From assembly GCA_011800155.1 (NCBI GenBank), contig CM022370.1:3658001-3722000 (forward strand): a stretch of DNA of 64,000 nucleotides. The letters run 5' to 3'. Source of the DNA: Flammulina velutipes. Lineage: Eukaryota; Basidiomycota; Agaricomycetes; Agaricales; Physalacriaceae. The notes beneath the pieces were generated by a model. It saw nothing but the letters and a program-made list of their open reading frames with translations. It was not told where the DNA came from and did no database searches. A program made the position numbers and the translations under genes. Below, piece by piece: positions 22,643-34,808 of this stretch; within the stretch, counting starts at the first letter, position 1, and every line of letters starts with the position of its first letter.

Positions 22643-25087
22643 ATGTATGTCCTTGCCTCCTCGTGTCTAATGGCTGGGTAACTCACTCTTCATTCAGGTA
22701 CTCCCAAAGCCCCTACTCTCACTACAGGTGACGACTTTTGCGACGACTTCACCCTTGCGCTGACTGTTTCCAGCTCTGCTGCCAGTGCCCCCCGCCAACA
22801 GCTGAATCTTGCTACTCAGAGGTTCGCCAATGGTGGTGACGAGAGTGATGAAGGCTATGGGTACATGGAAGATGTTCAGTGAGTAGATTCTGTTTTCCAA
22901 TATGCCACTCGTCATCTAATGGGTTGTCTCTAGGACGTCCGCCTACAAGAACAATGTCACTGCTGGCCATGACACGAACATTCGGCCTGCATTTGGACAG
23001 GACGACATGGAAGCTGGACTCGATGTCTATCTTATTTCTAACGTCGCTGGGAATGATATTCAGTTCCAGAACTACGTTGCGGGCGAGAATTATAGGGGAG
23101 AAACCAAGTATGTATATTACATTCACATCGCTCAACTCGCTACTCACTTCACTTTGTCCAGCCATCCCTTCGATAACAACACTGTCATTAATGGCTATAA
23201 CACGATGCTTGAGCGGGGCCAAACCGATGTCGACGCTGATCTCGATTATATCTTGAACATGCCGCCGAAGGTCGGGGAAAAGGTCGCTGGTAACAAGCTC
23301 CAGGACAATCCCGTGGAGGCTACAGCGTTCGTGCCTCCGACCAACTATTCCATCATTCGCTTATTCTTCCCCTCTAGTGATTCAGCTGCTCCCCTCAACA
23401 ATTCAACCAACACCGAACAGCTGAACAGATCTCAAAAATCAGAAACGCCCTCTTCTGGTGAGAACGCGCCCCCGGTCCAACATTCCGCCAGCCCGAGATC
23501 CGGAGTTGATGAAGATAAGCCTGACGCTAAAGGCAAGGGCAACGTCAAGGGCAAGGGGAAAGCCAAAGCTCCCGCTAAACCCAGTGCTAGCGGTAAGCGT
23601 AGGAAGCGCACAAACTCGACAGAGATCCACCCAGACGTTGGTGATTCGAAGAAGCGACGCGTCGACTTCCCTATGTATGTCTATTCACTCTGCATTTCTT
23701 GGATAATACTGACGACGACGGTTTATAGGCCTATCATGGCAGTGGAGTCGTCTGCCTCCGCTCAACTATACACATACGCGTCCCACGTCGCTGCTCCTCA
23801 GCAACCTGTCGGTCCGATCATTCCCCAAGCTACGTGAGTGAATCATCGTACATAACACAGGCTGCTTGAGCTCACTGTTCATTCCTAGTCGATATGATCA
23901 ACCGTTCGCCTACATGCAAGCCCCAGTTCCGGTCATGCATCAAGCCCCGACGTCTTGGTCTACTGAGGGTTTCGGCTCGCAGTTCGTCAGCCCCGACCCC
24001 TACGCTGAACAGTTCGCCTACTACGGTCAAGCGCCCGCTCCGATTATGCCTCAAGCCCCGACATATGGATCTGAAGACGCGATGAGCTCGCCGATTGATA
24101 ACTCCGTCCCCTACTTTCAAGCGCACGCCTATAAAGAAGCGATGATCCTTCAAGCCTCGAGGTATGCATATGAAAGGTGAGGAGCTTCTCGTTGATAAGT
24201 CACCCACCGTGAGCTCACTATTTGTTAGCCCCTACGGTCAATCGTTCGACACATACACGCAACCCACGGGTCCGATCATGCCTCAAGCATCGACGTCTGC
24301 CAATGGATCGACACTGTGGGTCCTTTTCCTCTTTACAAACTATGCAGCTTGAGCTCACTGCTTCATAGTCCGTACGGCCAGACATTTGTCGCTGGAGCTT
24401 ATACGCAAGCCCCGGGTCCAGTCATGCCTCAAGCATCGACATCTGCCAGTGGATCAACACAGTGGGTACTCTCTCTTTCTAAACCAATCCACACGAGCTC
24501 ATATTCCACCAGCCCTCGCGTTCCACTCTTCACAGCTCCCACCCCCCAAGCTTCAACCCTGACGCCTTCCAACCAGTACGCCCAATCCATCCATCTACAT
24601 TTCTCCCTACTCACATCCCATGTTCACCAGACCCAGCATCACCGGCTTCGACCGCGTAGACATCACAGTCCTCTCAAAACTCACCACCAAATTCCCCAAC
24701 ATCACCATAGACCACTTCTACGCCAACCGCGCCATCCCCGATCTCAACACAGCACGCACCTGCCCCCTCTGCCCCATCGTGGTGAAGCTCATTGATTTCG
24801 AAGCCCACGTCGAGGCGTTCCACAGCACACATAAGTGTGTAACGCACAACGACGTGAAGGATGGCGTTAAGCCGCTGACGAAGGATTTACTGGAGAGGCA
24901 TTTGAACGAGTATAACCTGTACTGCCCGTACTGCAATGCTCGGAGACACCCGCCGCTTAACCGTATGAGAGAGCATATGGAGGATTGCACTCCGTTGATC
25001 GAGATGGAGGCGCAGAAGAGGGCGGAAAACGAAGCGGTGGAGGAGGCTAAGAGGCAGGCCGCCTTGCGCAATGCATACTACTACTAG
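22643..25087 (+). CDS. Zinc-finger-like protein A with repeated exons, lineage-specific
   Basis: About eleven exons give a protein of roughly 640 residues. The start codon is split: AT at 22643-22644, then an intron, then G plus TACTCC (Tyr-Ser). All introns I could place fall in phase 2. The order is: disordered N-terminus; two acidic segments; a Lys-rich linker with nuclear-localisation-like GKRRKR and KKRRV; several exons repeating a PYGQ...QAP.P.MPQAST module; then a C-terminal domain with two Cys/His clusters, CPLC...HVEAFH and CPYC...HMEDC, separated by LNEYNLYCPYC. A nuclear protein binding nucleic acid or protein is likely from these features. The family is not recognised. Its paralogue B is at 28.4 kb. 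Confidence 0.7.
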
Positions 25088-26935
25088 ACGTTCGTCGTGT
25101 TCTGTTTATCGTCTCCCTTCCCTCTCTTTTTTTCGTCGTCGCACCGTGTTCTTCTACCCACGCTCATTACCTTTCTATTTCCATACTCGTTTGCATTGAT
25201 TGCACTCTATATCACGACACATACCACCACTCCTTCTCCTCTATTCTCGATCCTTTCTCTTACTTATATCCAATTGTATCCATCTACGTACATACATACA
25301 TATATCCTCACGCTAGCTATGACAATGAAATAATATTGAGCGTAAAAAGTGGGGTACATAGTAAGCCTCGTAAAGCGTGTATGAGAGGGTTCCAGCTCGA
25401 TGTTACACAACCCAGAAGGCTTCCGGTCCTCAACATTGACCGAGGCATTACAGCGAGCCTGGGACAACGACGAAGACCCCCTGGCTGAACTCTGAATGTG
25501 GGCCTCCTGAGATGAGGAGCTGACCTTCCCCTCGTTTCTATCACCGCGAAGTAGAAATCCCCATGTCACCGGAAACCCAACTCCTGCCTTCCAATATGTC
25601 CTCCAACACGTCCCAGGAACTCTTCCCTCATAGACGAAGATGTCAGCGAGGAGAAAATCGAGGAAACGTTGGCAGCGCTCGGGCGCCAGATGGGATACGT
25701 TTTGTCATTGGCATTTCGAGCCTTCTTCGCTTGGTCGACCCAACGCCTGCGATTATCGGACGAGAACGGTGGACAATCCAAGCCTTGCAGCACCGATCGG
25801 ACGATATAGGAAGTCCAGCAACACTTGGGGAAGGACTTGGAGATACCACAGGGGAGGAGGAATTGCGTAGCGGCAGCGATGAAAGTGGGTGGAAACGAGT
25901 CGACCGGGTGGAGAGGATAACGAAAGTACACCGAAATGAGGGATGAGCACTGGGAAAAAGTAAGCATGGAACGAAGGACATGATGGGCGTAGCTCATACC
26001 TGACTTTCTGGTCGTGGATACTGATAGAGACAATGACGGACATGACGAACATGGCAGCAGGAACACGCCAACCTGGGCAAGCTAAGCGCTTGGGCTTGCA
26101 TAGAGAAGGAGTCGATTGTCGAACCGCGACATCGAGGAAGCCCAGCGTCTTGCCCCCGCGAAGCAGAAATCTCCACGTCACTGGAAAACCAGTCCTGCTT
26201 TCCAATCCGTCCTCGCAAAGATCCAAAGAGGGACCATAACCTCTTTCCGCATTGATGAAGTAGCAAATGGAGGAGGTGATCCACAGAGTCATAGACGCGA
26301 CTGGCGCGAGGCGGACTTTGCTATGGCTGAGAGTTTCGGGAGGGACGTCCAGCAATACTTGAGGAAGGGCAGAATGATACGTTGGTACCTAGACGGGTTG
26401 CCGCGCGGGGATGTTTTGGGATGAGGAGATTGCGCGAAACCACGGCAGGGAAGAAAGTGCGGGGAAATGGGTAGACCGGAGGGTTGGAGAGGATACGACG
26501 GATAACGAAAGTACACCGAGATATGTCCGCGGATGATATCTGAGGCCTGTTGGGCGAGTGCTGAGGACTGAGGGAGGATCAAACGTGGAACGAAGACCAG
26601 GATGGTCCGTCATACCTCGTCTATAATCATCTTCAATTTTCCATTTTCCATCGCAAAATTATTCGCGCAGGTCCCTCAAATAAGCAGCCTCCTGGAAATG
26701 CAAAAGAGGGAGGGCGGAATCGGACAGTGTGTCGAAGGCCATCCGGTAGGCCTTTTGGCGGGAAGACGGTTTCTGTTGGCGTTTATGAGTAAGTGTAGTC
26801 GGAGATATAGGGGATATGACAGACCATCTGGGACGTCGGCGGACGCCAGGGAGACGCAGGAAGTTGCTAGGATTCCCAACGACAGTTCGTCAACGCAAAG
26901 GTTGATCCCAATGCCATGGTTATCTATCTTCTAAG
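25088..26935. other. Unassigned stretch with an internal diverged duplication
   Basis: The first 230 bp is a pyrimidine-rich 3' flank similar to that of gene B. From about 25.48 to 26.60 kb there are two diverged copies, about 560-640 bp apart, of segments reading (plus strand) gaagtagaaatccccatgtc / gaagcagaaatctccacgtc and ggataacgaaagtacaccga. Open frames on both strands (up to 200 codons) cross them, but none shows a known family or consistent splice joins. This may be a decayed tandem gene pair. Confidence 0.4.
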
Positions 26936-28428
26936 GTCCTGCGTCGTGAACGGCAGTAGTTCGACATTGTCCTAGAGCATAAAATGGGTATGGCTGAAGC
27001 CTTGATATCGTCCTGGTCCTGGTTGACTGGCAGTAGCATCCCAGCGTCGCCTGATGAAACCGGAAGGCGGCTTGTCTTGGATATATGACGCTGAACTCTG
27101 TTTATGTTAGTGCAATTGGTATGCGGACTAGTCGCGTACCCATTAACATTCAAGGATACTGCAGCGGTATATTCGCGAGCGTAGAGCGCGCATGAAACGA
27201 CGACGACGGTGGTGGTAGAGGTAAGAGAGGGAACGGGAGTAAACACGGACCAACAACGCGACTCGCCTGCTTCCTGCCACCACCAAGCCGCCATATGATT
27301 CGCCAGCATCGACGTCGATGACCATCTCAATGACCGTCGTGGATGTTGCTACGTACGACGCCAGGCCAGAGCAAAGATATCTTCCAACGACGACGGAACC
27401 GTGCCTACACTCTGGGAGTCCGAACTTGATGCAAACAGCGGCTGCGCGAATCGGCTGGCGCACCTCCCAAGGCTAACGTCGCGACCGTGAGACTGGTATA
27501 ATTTCCATAGCCCGAGTACCAGAAACTTGCACTGCAGAGCCAGGCTGGACGTCGAGTGTCGAGAACGAAGAGGCTTCAGCAGATGTTCAAGCCCGTCAAG
27601 GTCAGCACGGACAGGGCTGACACTCCGCTTGAGGGTAATGGTCGCAGCTGGGTACGACGATTGCGTGAGTACTCAAATACAAAATTCAGCTCTTCCAATG
27701 TTGAAGCTAATAACATAGATAGTAAATCCAGGCGACACAGCTCATGTCTAGACAGAATAAAAACTGTTTGTGTGACATACCTCCTCGTAGAATGAGATTC
27801 TAAAGAGAGCAAAACTTAGACAACTTCCATCTTCCTGCGCCACTACCTAGACAGACTCGCCTACCGACGCTAACACATGAAACAATTCGAATCGTCCTAG
27901 AACTACGCATATTGCAGCTCCTTCTCCTCGGGTAAATGTTGCTTACCTTCCTGGTAAAATATTCTGAGCTTACATTCAGTGCGCCACACAAGAAACTTAC
28001 TTTGGATGCCGAAACTGGTCTTTGCTCGACACAGGACCTCCCATAGCCGGCATTAACACGGATACTCCCAACGTGCAACCTATCGGAGTGCCCAACAGGC
28101 CGGAAGACGGGATCTGGCCAGTTGACCGAAGTGCGCCACATAGCTTGGACCAACAACTCGACGATCCCCCTGATCCTCGGGACAAATGATAGGATTCGAA
28201 CAAGCGTATGTCGCTTCTTTTGCCTCGTGGTTGACGGATGGCCCCTCCCAATATCAATTCTTATTCAAGTCCAGATTTGGAAACATTGTTCAGACCTGGT
28301 TCAGACTCACTTCATTGTCTACGTCGCACACGCACCCACGCGACGCACACTATTTATTTCCCGACCGTGTGCCTCTCTCTCTCATCACCGTACCACATAT
28401 CCCCCTTTGCTTTATTTTTGCCTTAACC
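26936..28428. repeat. Upstream segment of gene B, duplicated at 32.3-32.9 kb
   Basis: The stretch shares several long matches with 32330-32860, for example gtaaacacggaccaacaac (27239 and 32479), acgtacgacgccaggcca (27350 and 32579) and tagcttggaccaacaactcg (28141 and 32817). The last block is also upstream of gene A (22356). It holds the promoter of gene B near its right end. Confidence 0.6.
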
Positions 28429-30628
28429 ATGTCAGTGCTCCCCCGCTCACGATGTCTAGTTGCCTGGTGACTCACCCCTCATTCAGGTACTCTCAAACCC
28501 CTTCATCTCGCTACAGGTGACGACTTTTGCGACGACTCCACCCTTGCGCTAATTATTTCTAGCTCTGCTACCAGTGCCCCGCGCGAGCAGCCGACATCTG
28601 TCACTGAGAATGTCGCCGTTGGCGGTGTCGATATTGATGAAGACGATGAGGATATGGTTGAGGTTTCGTGAGTCTCTTCTGTTATTTGTTCTGCCCCTCG
28701 TCATTTAATACATTTTCACCAGTATTCCCGTCAATAAGAATCATGTCACTGCAGGCCATGACGCGGGCTCCGTGCCTGCATCTGGACAGGACAAAGTCGA
28801 AGCTGGACTCGACGTCGATTTTATTTCGAACCCGGCAAACGTCGCTGGGAATGATATTCAGCTCCAGGACGAATCTGAAGATGACATGGAAGAAGTCATG
28901 TATGTGTCCTTCTTTTGCATCACTCTACTTGCAACTCACTTGACGTTGTCAGTACTCCTGTCGTTAACGAAACTGTCACTACAACCTATAACACGAGCAC
29001 TGGATTTGAGGGGGACCGAACTGACGCCGACGATGATCTCGCTATTATTTTGAACCCGACAAAGGTCGTCGAAAAGGTCGCTGGTAACAACGATGTCCAG
29101 CTCAAGGACAAATCTGTGGATGCTACAGCGTTCGTCCCCCCACTCGACTCTTCTCTCTTTCGCTCATTTCTCCCCTCTAGTGATGCTGCTGCTCCCCTTA
29201 ACAACTCAACCAACACCGAACAGCTGAACAGATCTCGAACATCAGACACGCACTCTACTGGGGAAAACGCGCCCCCCGTCCAACCTGCCGCCAGCCAGAG
29301 TCCCGTGGTTGACGAGGACACGCTGCGCAACTTGCCAAGACGAGAGAGGAGAAAAGCAAGGAAAGAAGCCGAGAAGCTCAATCCTGCGTAAGGTTCCCAT
29401 CTCCATTTCATAGGATTGACCTCATCGTCCTCTTCCAGTCCACCTCCGAAGCCGGTTCCTGCGCATCTCGCAGCAGGTAGTGTTGAGGCTACCCAGCGCC
29501 AGCAATGGCAGATTGGGCGTGTCCCTGCCTGGTGAGAATTCTGTCTTCGTTCTTGTTCGTGTGTCCGGGGCTGATAATCGAGATAGGTATAAGACTCAAA
29601 TTGTACCACAGCCTGACGCCAAAGGCAAAGGCAAGGGGAAAGCCAAAGCTCCCGAGGAACCCAGTGCTAAGGGTGGGAGGAAACGCGCAAACTCGACTGA
29701 GATCCAGCCAGACGTTGGTGGTTCGAAGAAGCGACGCGTCGCGGCAGCCGACTTCCCTATGTATGTCTATTCATTCAGCATTTTTTGAGTGATACTAACG
29801 ATGATTGTTGACAGGCCTGTTATGGCAGTGGAGTCGTCTGCGCCTGCTCAAATATACACATACGCTCCCCACGTCGCTGCTTCTCAGCAATCCGTTGGTC
29901 CGATCATTCCTCAAGCCTCGACGTCTGGGTCTGCATTCAGCTCAAGTCCCTATGTCCCGGCGGGAGCTTACATGCAAGCCCCGGCTCCGATCATGCCTCC
30001 AGCATCAACCTATGCCAGTGTGTGAGTACTATCTCGTTTGTAGATCAACCAACGCGAGCTCATGGTCCACCAGCCCTCGCGTTCCGCTCTTCACAGCTCC
30101 CAAGGCTCCTACCGTGAAGCCATCCAACACGTAAGCCCAGCATTCATCCATACCCTCTTCTTCCCACTCACGCTCCCCAACAGACCCAGCATCATCGGCT
30201 ACAAGCCACGCACCATCCCAGTTCAAACGAAACTCATCAACCACTTCAAATTCATCAAACCGAAGGACAACCTCTACTACGCCAAGCAGGCCATTCCCGA
30301 CGTAGAAGCCGCCCGCATCTGCCCCAACGACGGTGCCGTCGTCAAGATCAAAGACTTCGAAGCCCACGTCGCCGCGTGCCACACTTCCTTCCAGTGTCCC
30401 AATCACAAGGAATTGAGGACGCACAACCCGGCGAACCTGGCGAGGCATATCCTGGAGATTCATCTGCATGAGTATAACCTCTACTGCCCGCATTGCCAGG
30501 CACGCACTCAGCCGCCGCTCAATCGCATGACGGACCATCTCGTGCGCTGCCCTTATTTGAACAAGCTGGAGGCGCAGAAGAAGGCTGAGGATGAGGCTAA
30601 GAAGGCCGCGTCGCCGGGCCACGCCTAG
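28429..30628 (+). CDS. Zinc-finger-like protein B, paralogue of gene A
   Basis: Same plan as gene A, including the start codon split by an intron (AT at 28429-28430, then G TAC) and only phase 2 introns. It has an extra linker exon pair (PPPKPVPAHLAAG... and ...PAWYKTQ) and fewer repeat modules (one long PYVPAGAYMQAPAPIMP exon). The C-terminal domain has HVAACH, FQCPNH, LARHILEIH and YCPHC...HLVRC. In the first cluster the second Cys of CPLC is replaced (CPND), so that metal site is probably altered. Nuclear-localisation-like KGGRKR and KKRRV are kept. The function is unknown. Confidence 0.7.
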
Positions 30629-32329
30629 TTCATTGTGACCGTTTATACTTTCTTTATCATTTCAACTTTCACTTCGTTCCCTTCCCTTTGCTTCTCTGAC
30701 GCCTGCTCTCTTATTCCTTATCATTCGTTCCTTTCTGCTTCCAATACCTACTCGTCCATTTGCATAGACTGCATTCTATCATATTACCTTCTTTTGTCAT
30801 GTCACCACTCACTCTCCTCTATTTTACTTACTTACAGTTACATACATATTTCCTTACGCGTGTTATACCATATAATATAATGCAATGTATAACATGAAAC
30901 GGGCAACGCGTGAAGTACCAGCCAGTCTGTGTGGGTGAACATCGGCTGAACGGCAATTCCCGGATACTGTTGGACCTTCATGCCCAGTCAAAAGTCCATA
31001 TTTTGATTTCGGTGTAGATCGGTATGGATATGTTCGGCTAGGTCGAACTCCGTCAAACAGATATTGACAGATTAAAATCTGCGTTTGAGAATACGCAGAT
31101 TTTTTCTCTGTCTAGCTCTGTCCAGATCTGTAAAATTCGTGACATTTGCAGACCTCAGCAGACCAAAATCTGTCGGTGTATGTACAGGTATGTCATGCAT
31201 GCTCTGCTCCCTCTGGATGAATATGGACGAAAATAATCATTATTGCAATTATTTACAAACAAGGTACTCTACTAGTGTGGCTACGAATAATCAAAATGAA
31301 CCATCTACCTAACAGGCGACCCCGTCAGAAGCCAGCTGGACTCGCGGCCCGCGGGCGCCTCAGTACGCACACCGTTTGAACGACCTGTTGGAGTAGAATA
31401 ATTAGCACGACGTATCGATAGAACCAACTTCACCTTTCATCACATATTCTTCACCTTTTGTTGAGCCTAACTTGGAACGTCAATGGATGTGAACTAAACA
31501 TGGTATCGCACATACGTGTCATTTGTGCGGTAAGAGGTGCTATGACAAGGTAGCCATAGGCAGGGGCTAAGCGACAGTGCAGACAGCGACGGAGATGTCT
31601 GGGGACCCAGAATGCCAGAGAGTTGGAAGGCTAGGCTGCGACGTTCTCGGAGCCTGAAAAGAAAATGGTAAGTAGTGTTCAGACACTCTAGCGATAATGA
31701 CGCACCTGGTACATAACATGTACGATAGCCCGCACCCCGGTGCCAACGAGCGGTAGAGTCCAGCTGACGACTATGGTTGGCGGCTGCGTGAATAGAGGTA
31801 GTCGGTAGCAGGACCTGCCACAAATAGTCGTGTCCGAGTTGTGTCGAGAAAATGTCAAGAAGGTGGAAGTCGGAGTGGTGGTGGTGGTGGTAAGAGACAG
31901 CCGTCAGCCCCACGGGTCGGCAACAAAAAATGCAAGTCGGAAGTTGGTGGTGGTGAGTACAAAAACAGGGCAAGTCCAAAACGGCCGTAGGCAACAACGA
32001 TTTGCCAAGACATTTGAGTATTCTGGGATTCGGATAATTTCGTGTAGACAGAGCATCTCATATCTATACAGAAATTTACAGATCAAGGTCTATAGATATT
32101 CATCTCAACCTGATTCTATCAGATATGCACAGATCTAGTCAGAATTCAATATCCAGACTTTTCACTGGGCTTCATGTGAGGCGCAGTACATGAATGTCAA
32201 TCTAAAACCAACGTAAACTAACCTAGCGAAGCTCTTAGCTTATATTCAGTCCTCTAGAGTTAATCTGAATCCATGGACGTGGTATCCACATATATATACA
32301 TAGATACATTTATCCTAATATGCGTCATG
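30629..32329. other. Intergenic repeat-rich stretch
   Basis: Pyrimidine-rich 3' flank of gene B to about 30.9 kb, then AT-rich DNA with a strong hairpin at 31074-31103 and many scattered cagatct/agatctg words near 31.1 and 32.1 kb, which suggests a decayed small mobile element. No gene is supported. Confidence 0.4.
31074..31103. repeat. Perfect 11-bp inverted repeat with 8-nt loop
   Basis: AAAATCTGCGT at 31074-31084 pairs with ACGCAGATTTT at 31093-31103. A T-run follows the right arm, so a terminator-like or mobile-element-end origin are both possible. Confidence 0.6.
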
Positions 32330-32860
32330 GATCGCGTTGTCCTCGGCATGGATAAGGCTGAAGCCTGGCATTGTCCTGGACCCGCTTGCTAACGGCGGCA
32401 TCCTTCAGCGTCGCCCGATAAAACTAGAAGTCGGGTGAGCGCGCAGGGAACGATGATGATGGTAGTGGTCAGAGAGGGAACGGCGTAAACACGGACCAAC
32501 AACACTCCTTCCTTCCTGCCACCAAGTCACGATACGATTTGCCAACGTCGACGTCGATGACCGTCGGAGATGTCGCTACGTACGACGCCAGGCCATAGCA
32601 AACGCCTCTTCCAACGACGACGACGACCAAACCGTGCCTATATACACTCTGGGAGTCGAACTTGATACAAACAGCGCCTACGTACTTGGGATGCTGAAAC
32701 TGATCTTTACTCGACCCGGGCCCTCCAATGCTGGTTCTCACACGGATATTCATAACGTTCGATATATCGGAGTGCCCGGAAGATGGGATCTAGCCCGTTG
32801 ACCGAAGCGCGCTACATAGCTTGGACCAACAACTCGACGATCCCCGGCGCCCTAGACGAA
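32330..32860. repeat. Third, gene-less copy of the gene A/B upstream region
   Basis: It matches about 26.94-28.18 kb in several blocks in the same order and ends just after acaactcgacgatccccgg. The next sequence is unrelated and leads to the NTF2-like gene. The downstream zinc-finger-like gene expected here is missing. Confidence 0.65.
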
Positions 32861-32957
32861 GGATTCGCGCATGCTACTGTCAAAAAGATGGAGAAACGCG
32901 TAACATATAAATAACATCTCTACTTAGCTCACTACTAATACATTTGTGCACCAATCA

Positions 32958-33492
32958 TCAAGCCGCCTTGCTCGCCTTCACTTTCTCCGCTTCCCCGAAA
33001 TCAGCCACAGCTTTGCTGTCCATGAACTCCTCAATCCTCACAATCTTATCTCCTTCAGGCGTAAGCTTGACTGTAAAGATGTATTCGTTGTGCCAAGTCG
33101 AACCGAACTTGCTAATCCCATCGGATTGCGCCTAGAAAATCATCAACACGTGCTATACCAGAGAGGCAAACGGTTTACGCCACCTGGTAGATAAAGACAC
33201 CGTCCGTCGTCTCATGGACGCTGTTGGTTGTGAACTACACAGAGATGTTAACTTAAATAGGATGATAAGAAAACGGCTCTGGACGAACCTTGAAAGCACC
33301 CTTAGGGAGGATATCACTCAATTTGCTCAATAACCCATCTATCCCGGTCTTTCCGATGGTGGGCATCGCGAGTGATGATGGTTTAAAGACCCACTCCAGA
33401 TCATCGTCGAGGAGAGCTAATATGTCTTCCCTCAAGGAAGCGCCGAGCACGTCGAGGAATTTGAGGAACACGTCTCTACGACTTGACGGCAT
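32958..33492 (-). CDS. Small NTF2/SnoaL-like protein
   Basis: Three exons from ATG at 33492 (MPSSRRDVFLKFLDVLGAS) to TGA at 32958 (ending KVKASKAA), about 143 residues. The first exon (33492-33289) is exactly 68 codons. The alpha-helical start, the DDDLEWVF segment, the central FTTNSVHETTDGVFIYQ strand and the late FTVKLTPEGDKIVRIEEFMD strand match the cone-like NTF2/SnoaL fold used by small isomerases and unrelated binding proteins. The substrate is unknown. It has no signal peptide, so it is likely cytosolic. Confidence 0.7.
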
Positions 33493-34222
33493 TGTACGTT
33501 TTGCTGAATAGGCTGGGGAGTTTAAATACTCCAAGAGAAGATGAGGTGAATAAGGTAGCTCAGTCAGCTATTAGTGTATGCAATAGTCATCATGGATTCA
33601 TCGGTCAGCGAATTTCGAAGTCGGCATTTACGTCGGCAAGGCCCGTGTAGTATGTGGCGTCTCCATAATCGTTGGAGGTTTCCCTGTCCTTATTGCTCTC
33701 CTTCTCTTTCCATTGTAAGTTCAAAACTATCAACGTCGTATCTATCAGTGGACTCTCTTTTCCACAGCACAACTTTTGTGAGTGGAGTCATGTCATCAGT
33801 TATATACTTGTTCACGCGTGGCGCACTGCGAATACAGGAACTGGCATTTCATATTGCGGTGTGATTAAAGTAAGCCGATAAATGAAGGGAATGTTATGCA
33901 ATGGCGAGCCATCCAGGCAGCAGTAACACGGGCCCTGAGAACCAAGTAAACGTGCGTCTCGGAACAGCCGCAGTGTCGGCCCTCGACCCCACTATGTGTA
34001 GGAGTCAATCGAAGACGGAGTAGTATTCGGACGCAGACGGCAAATGCTTTACTGGTACAGCGCTTTACCAGTTCACACGGGATGGACGGGCTGCCCTTGA
34101 TGGACGCCAACCAGCGGCATGACGATCTTAGGCGGATCAATGTGGCAGTGCACGCTTCTCTCTCCGAGTCCCTGTTCTCGCTGATGTAGATTACATTATG
34201 ATTCAACAATAAGTACACAAAG
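33493..34222. other. Intergenic with a fragment of a dispersed repeat
   Basis: At about 34105-34160 lies one of three copies of a segment containing gcggcat.acgatc...gcggatcaa.gtggca (others at 35.4 and 62.75 kb). A near-palindrome actggtacagcgctttaccagt lies close to 34055. No gene is supported. Confidence 0.4.
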
Positions 34223-34808
34223 CTACGAAGTTATCCTCTCCTTATCGACCCTCCCCTCATCTTCCTGAATCGGCCTCTCTCTTCCACTTCCGCCAGCTCG
34301 TGAGACAATGACCCACAGCTGCTTCTCCTCATCTTGTCCGGATGCAAGAAGGGTACCACCCTAGAGGACATGAGCAGTGCACCACGAATACACGTAGAGA
34401 TGAACCCACCAGTCCCAGCACATCTACCACAGTGTTATATTGATCACGCTGTATGGGCGTAGCTATCGCAGGTGTCCCGACGTTGTCGCTTTCCTGTTTT
34501 TTCCATTCTACGTCATAACTAGTGACTTTGCTGCGACCTGATTGGGCCGTTCGTTGTTCGCCGAGCTGGACTTTGCCAATGGGGAACAAGTCAGATTGGG
34601 ACGGGTACTTGTAAAGTTTGAGAATGTCCCCTTGCGCTGCTCGTGGGACGTTGGGCGAGCCTTGGTCGCGGGAATGCGGGCTATATGGTGCGGTAAGGAT
34701 CGAGCAAGTGAGAGGAGGGAAGCGGGAGGCGTACTATGCGGTAGCCATCAATGCGGGCATCAGTAACGCGATACTGGCGAACTGAAACGAAGGCTGGAAA
34801 AGATGCAT
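34223..34808 (-). CDS. Small secreted protein, paralogue 1
   Basis: Exons 34808-34735, 34680-34410 and 34360-34223 give 160 residues with exact phase. Exon 1 is a signal-peptide exon (MHLFQPSFQFASIALLMPAL, cleavage near MATA-Y). The mature part begins PHSRDQGSPN and has KLYKYPSQSDLFP, VTSYDVEWKKQ, VGTPAIATPI and LLASGQDEEKQLWVIVSRA. No cysteine pattern and no known domain are seen. Exon structure and the PHS and PAIA motifs pair it with the gene at 35544-36174. A secreted effector or cell-wall-associated role is only a guess. Confidence 0.65.

Noticed and set aside
33865..34218. Minus-strand open frame of 117 codons
   Set aside because: It overlaps a dispersed repeat fragment and has no splice signals or family likeness; it lies downstream of a well-supported gene end.
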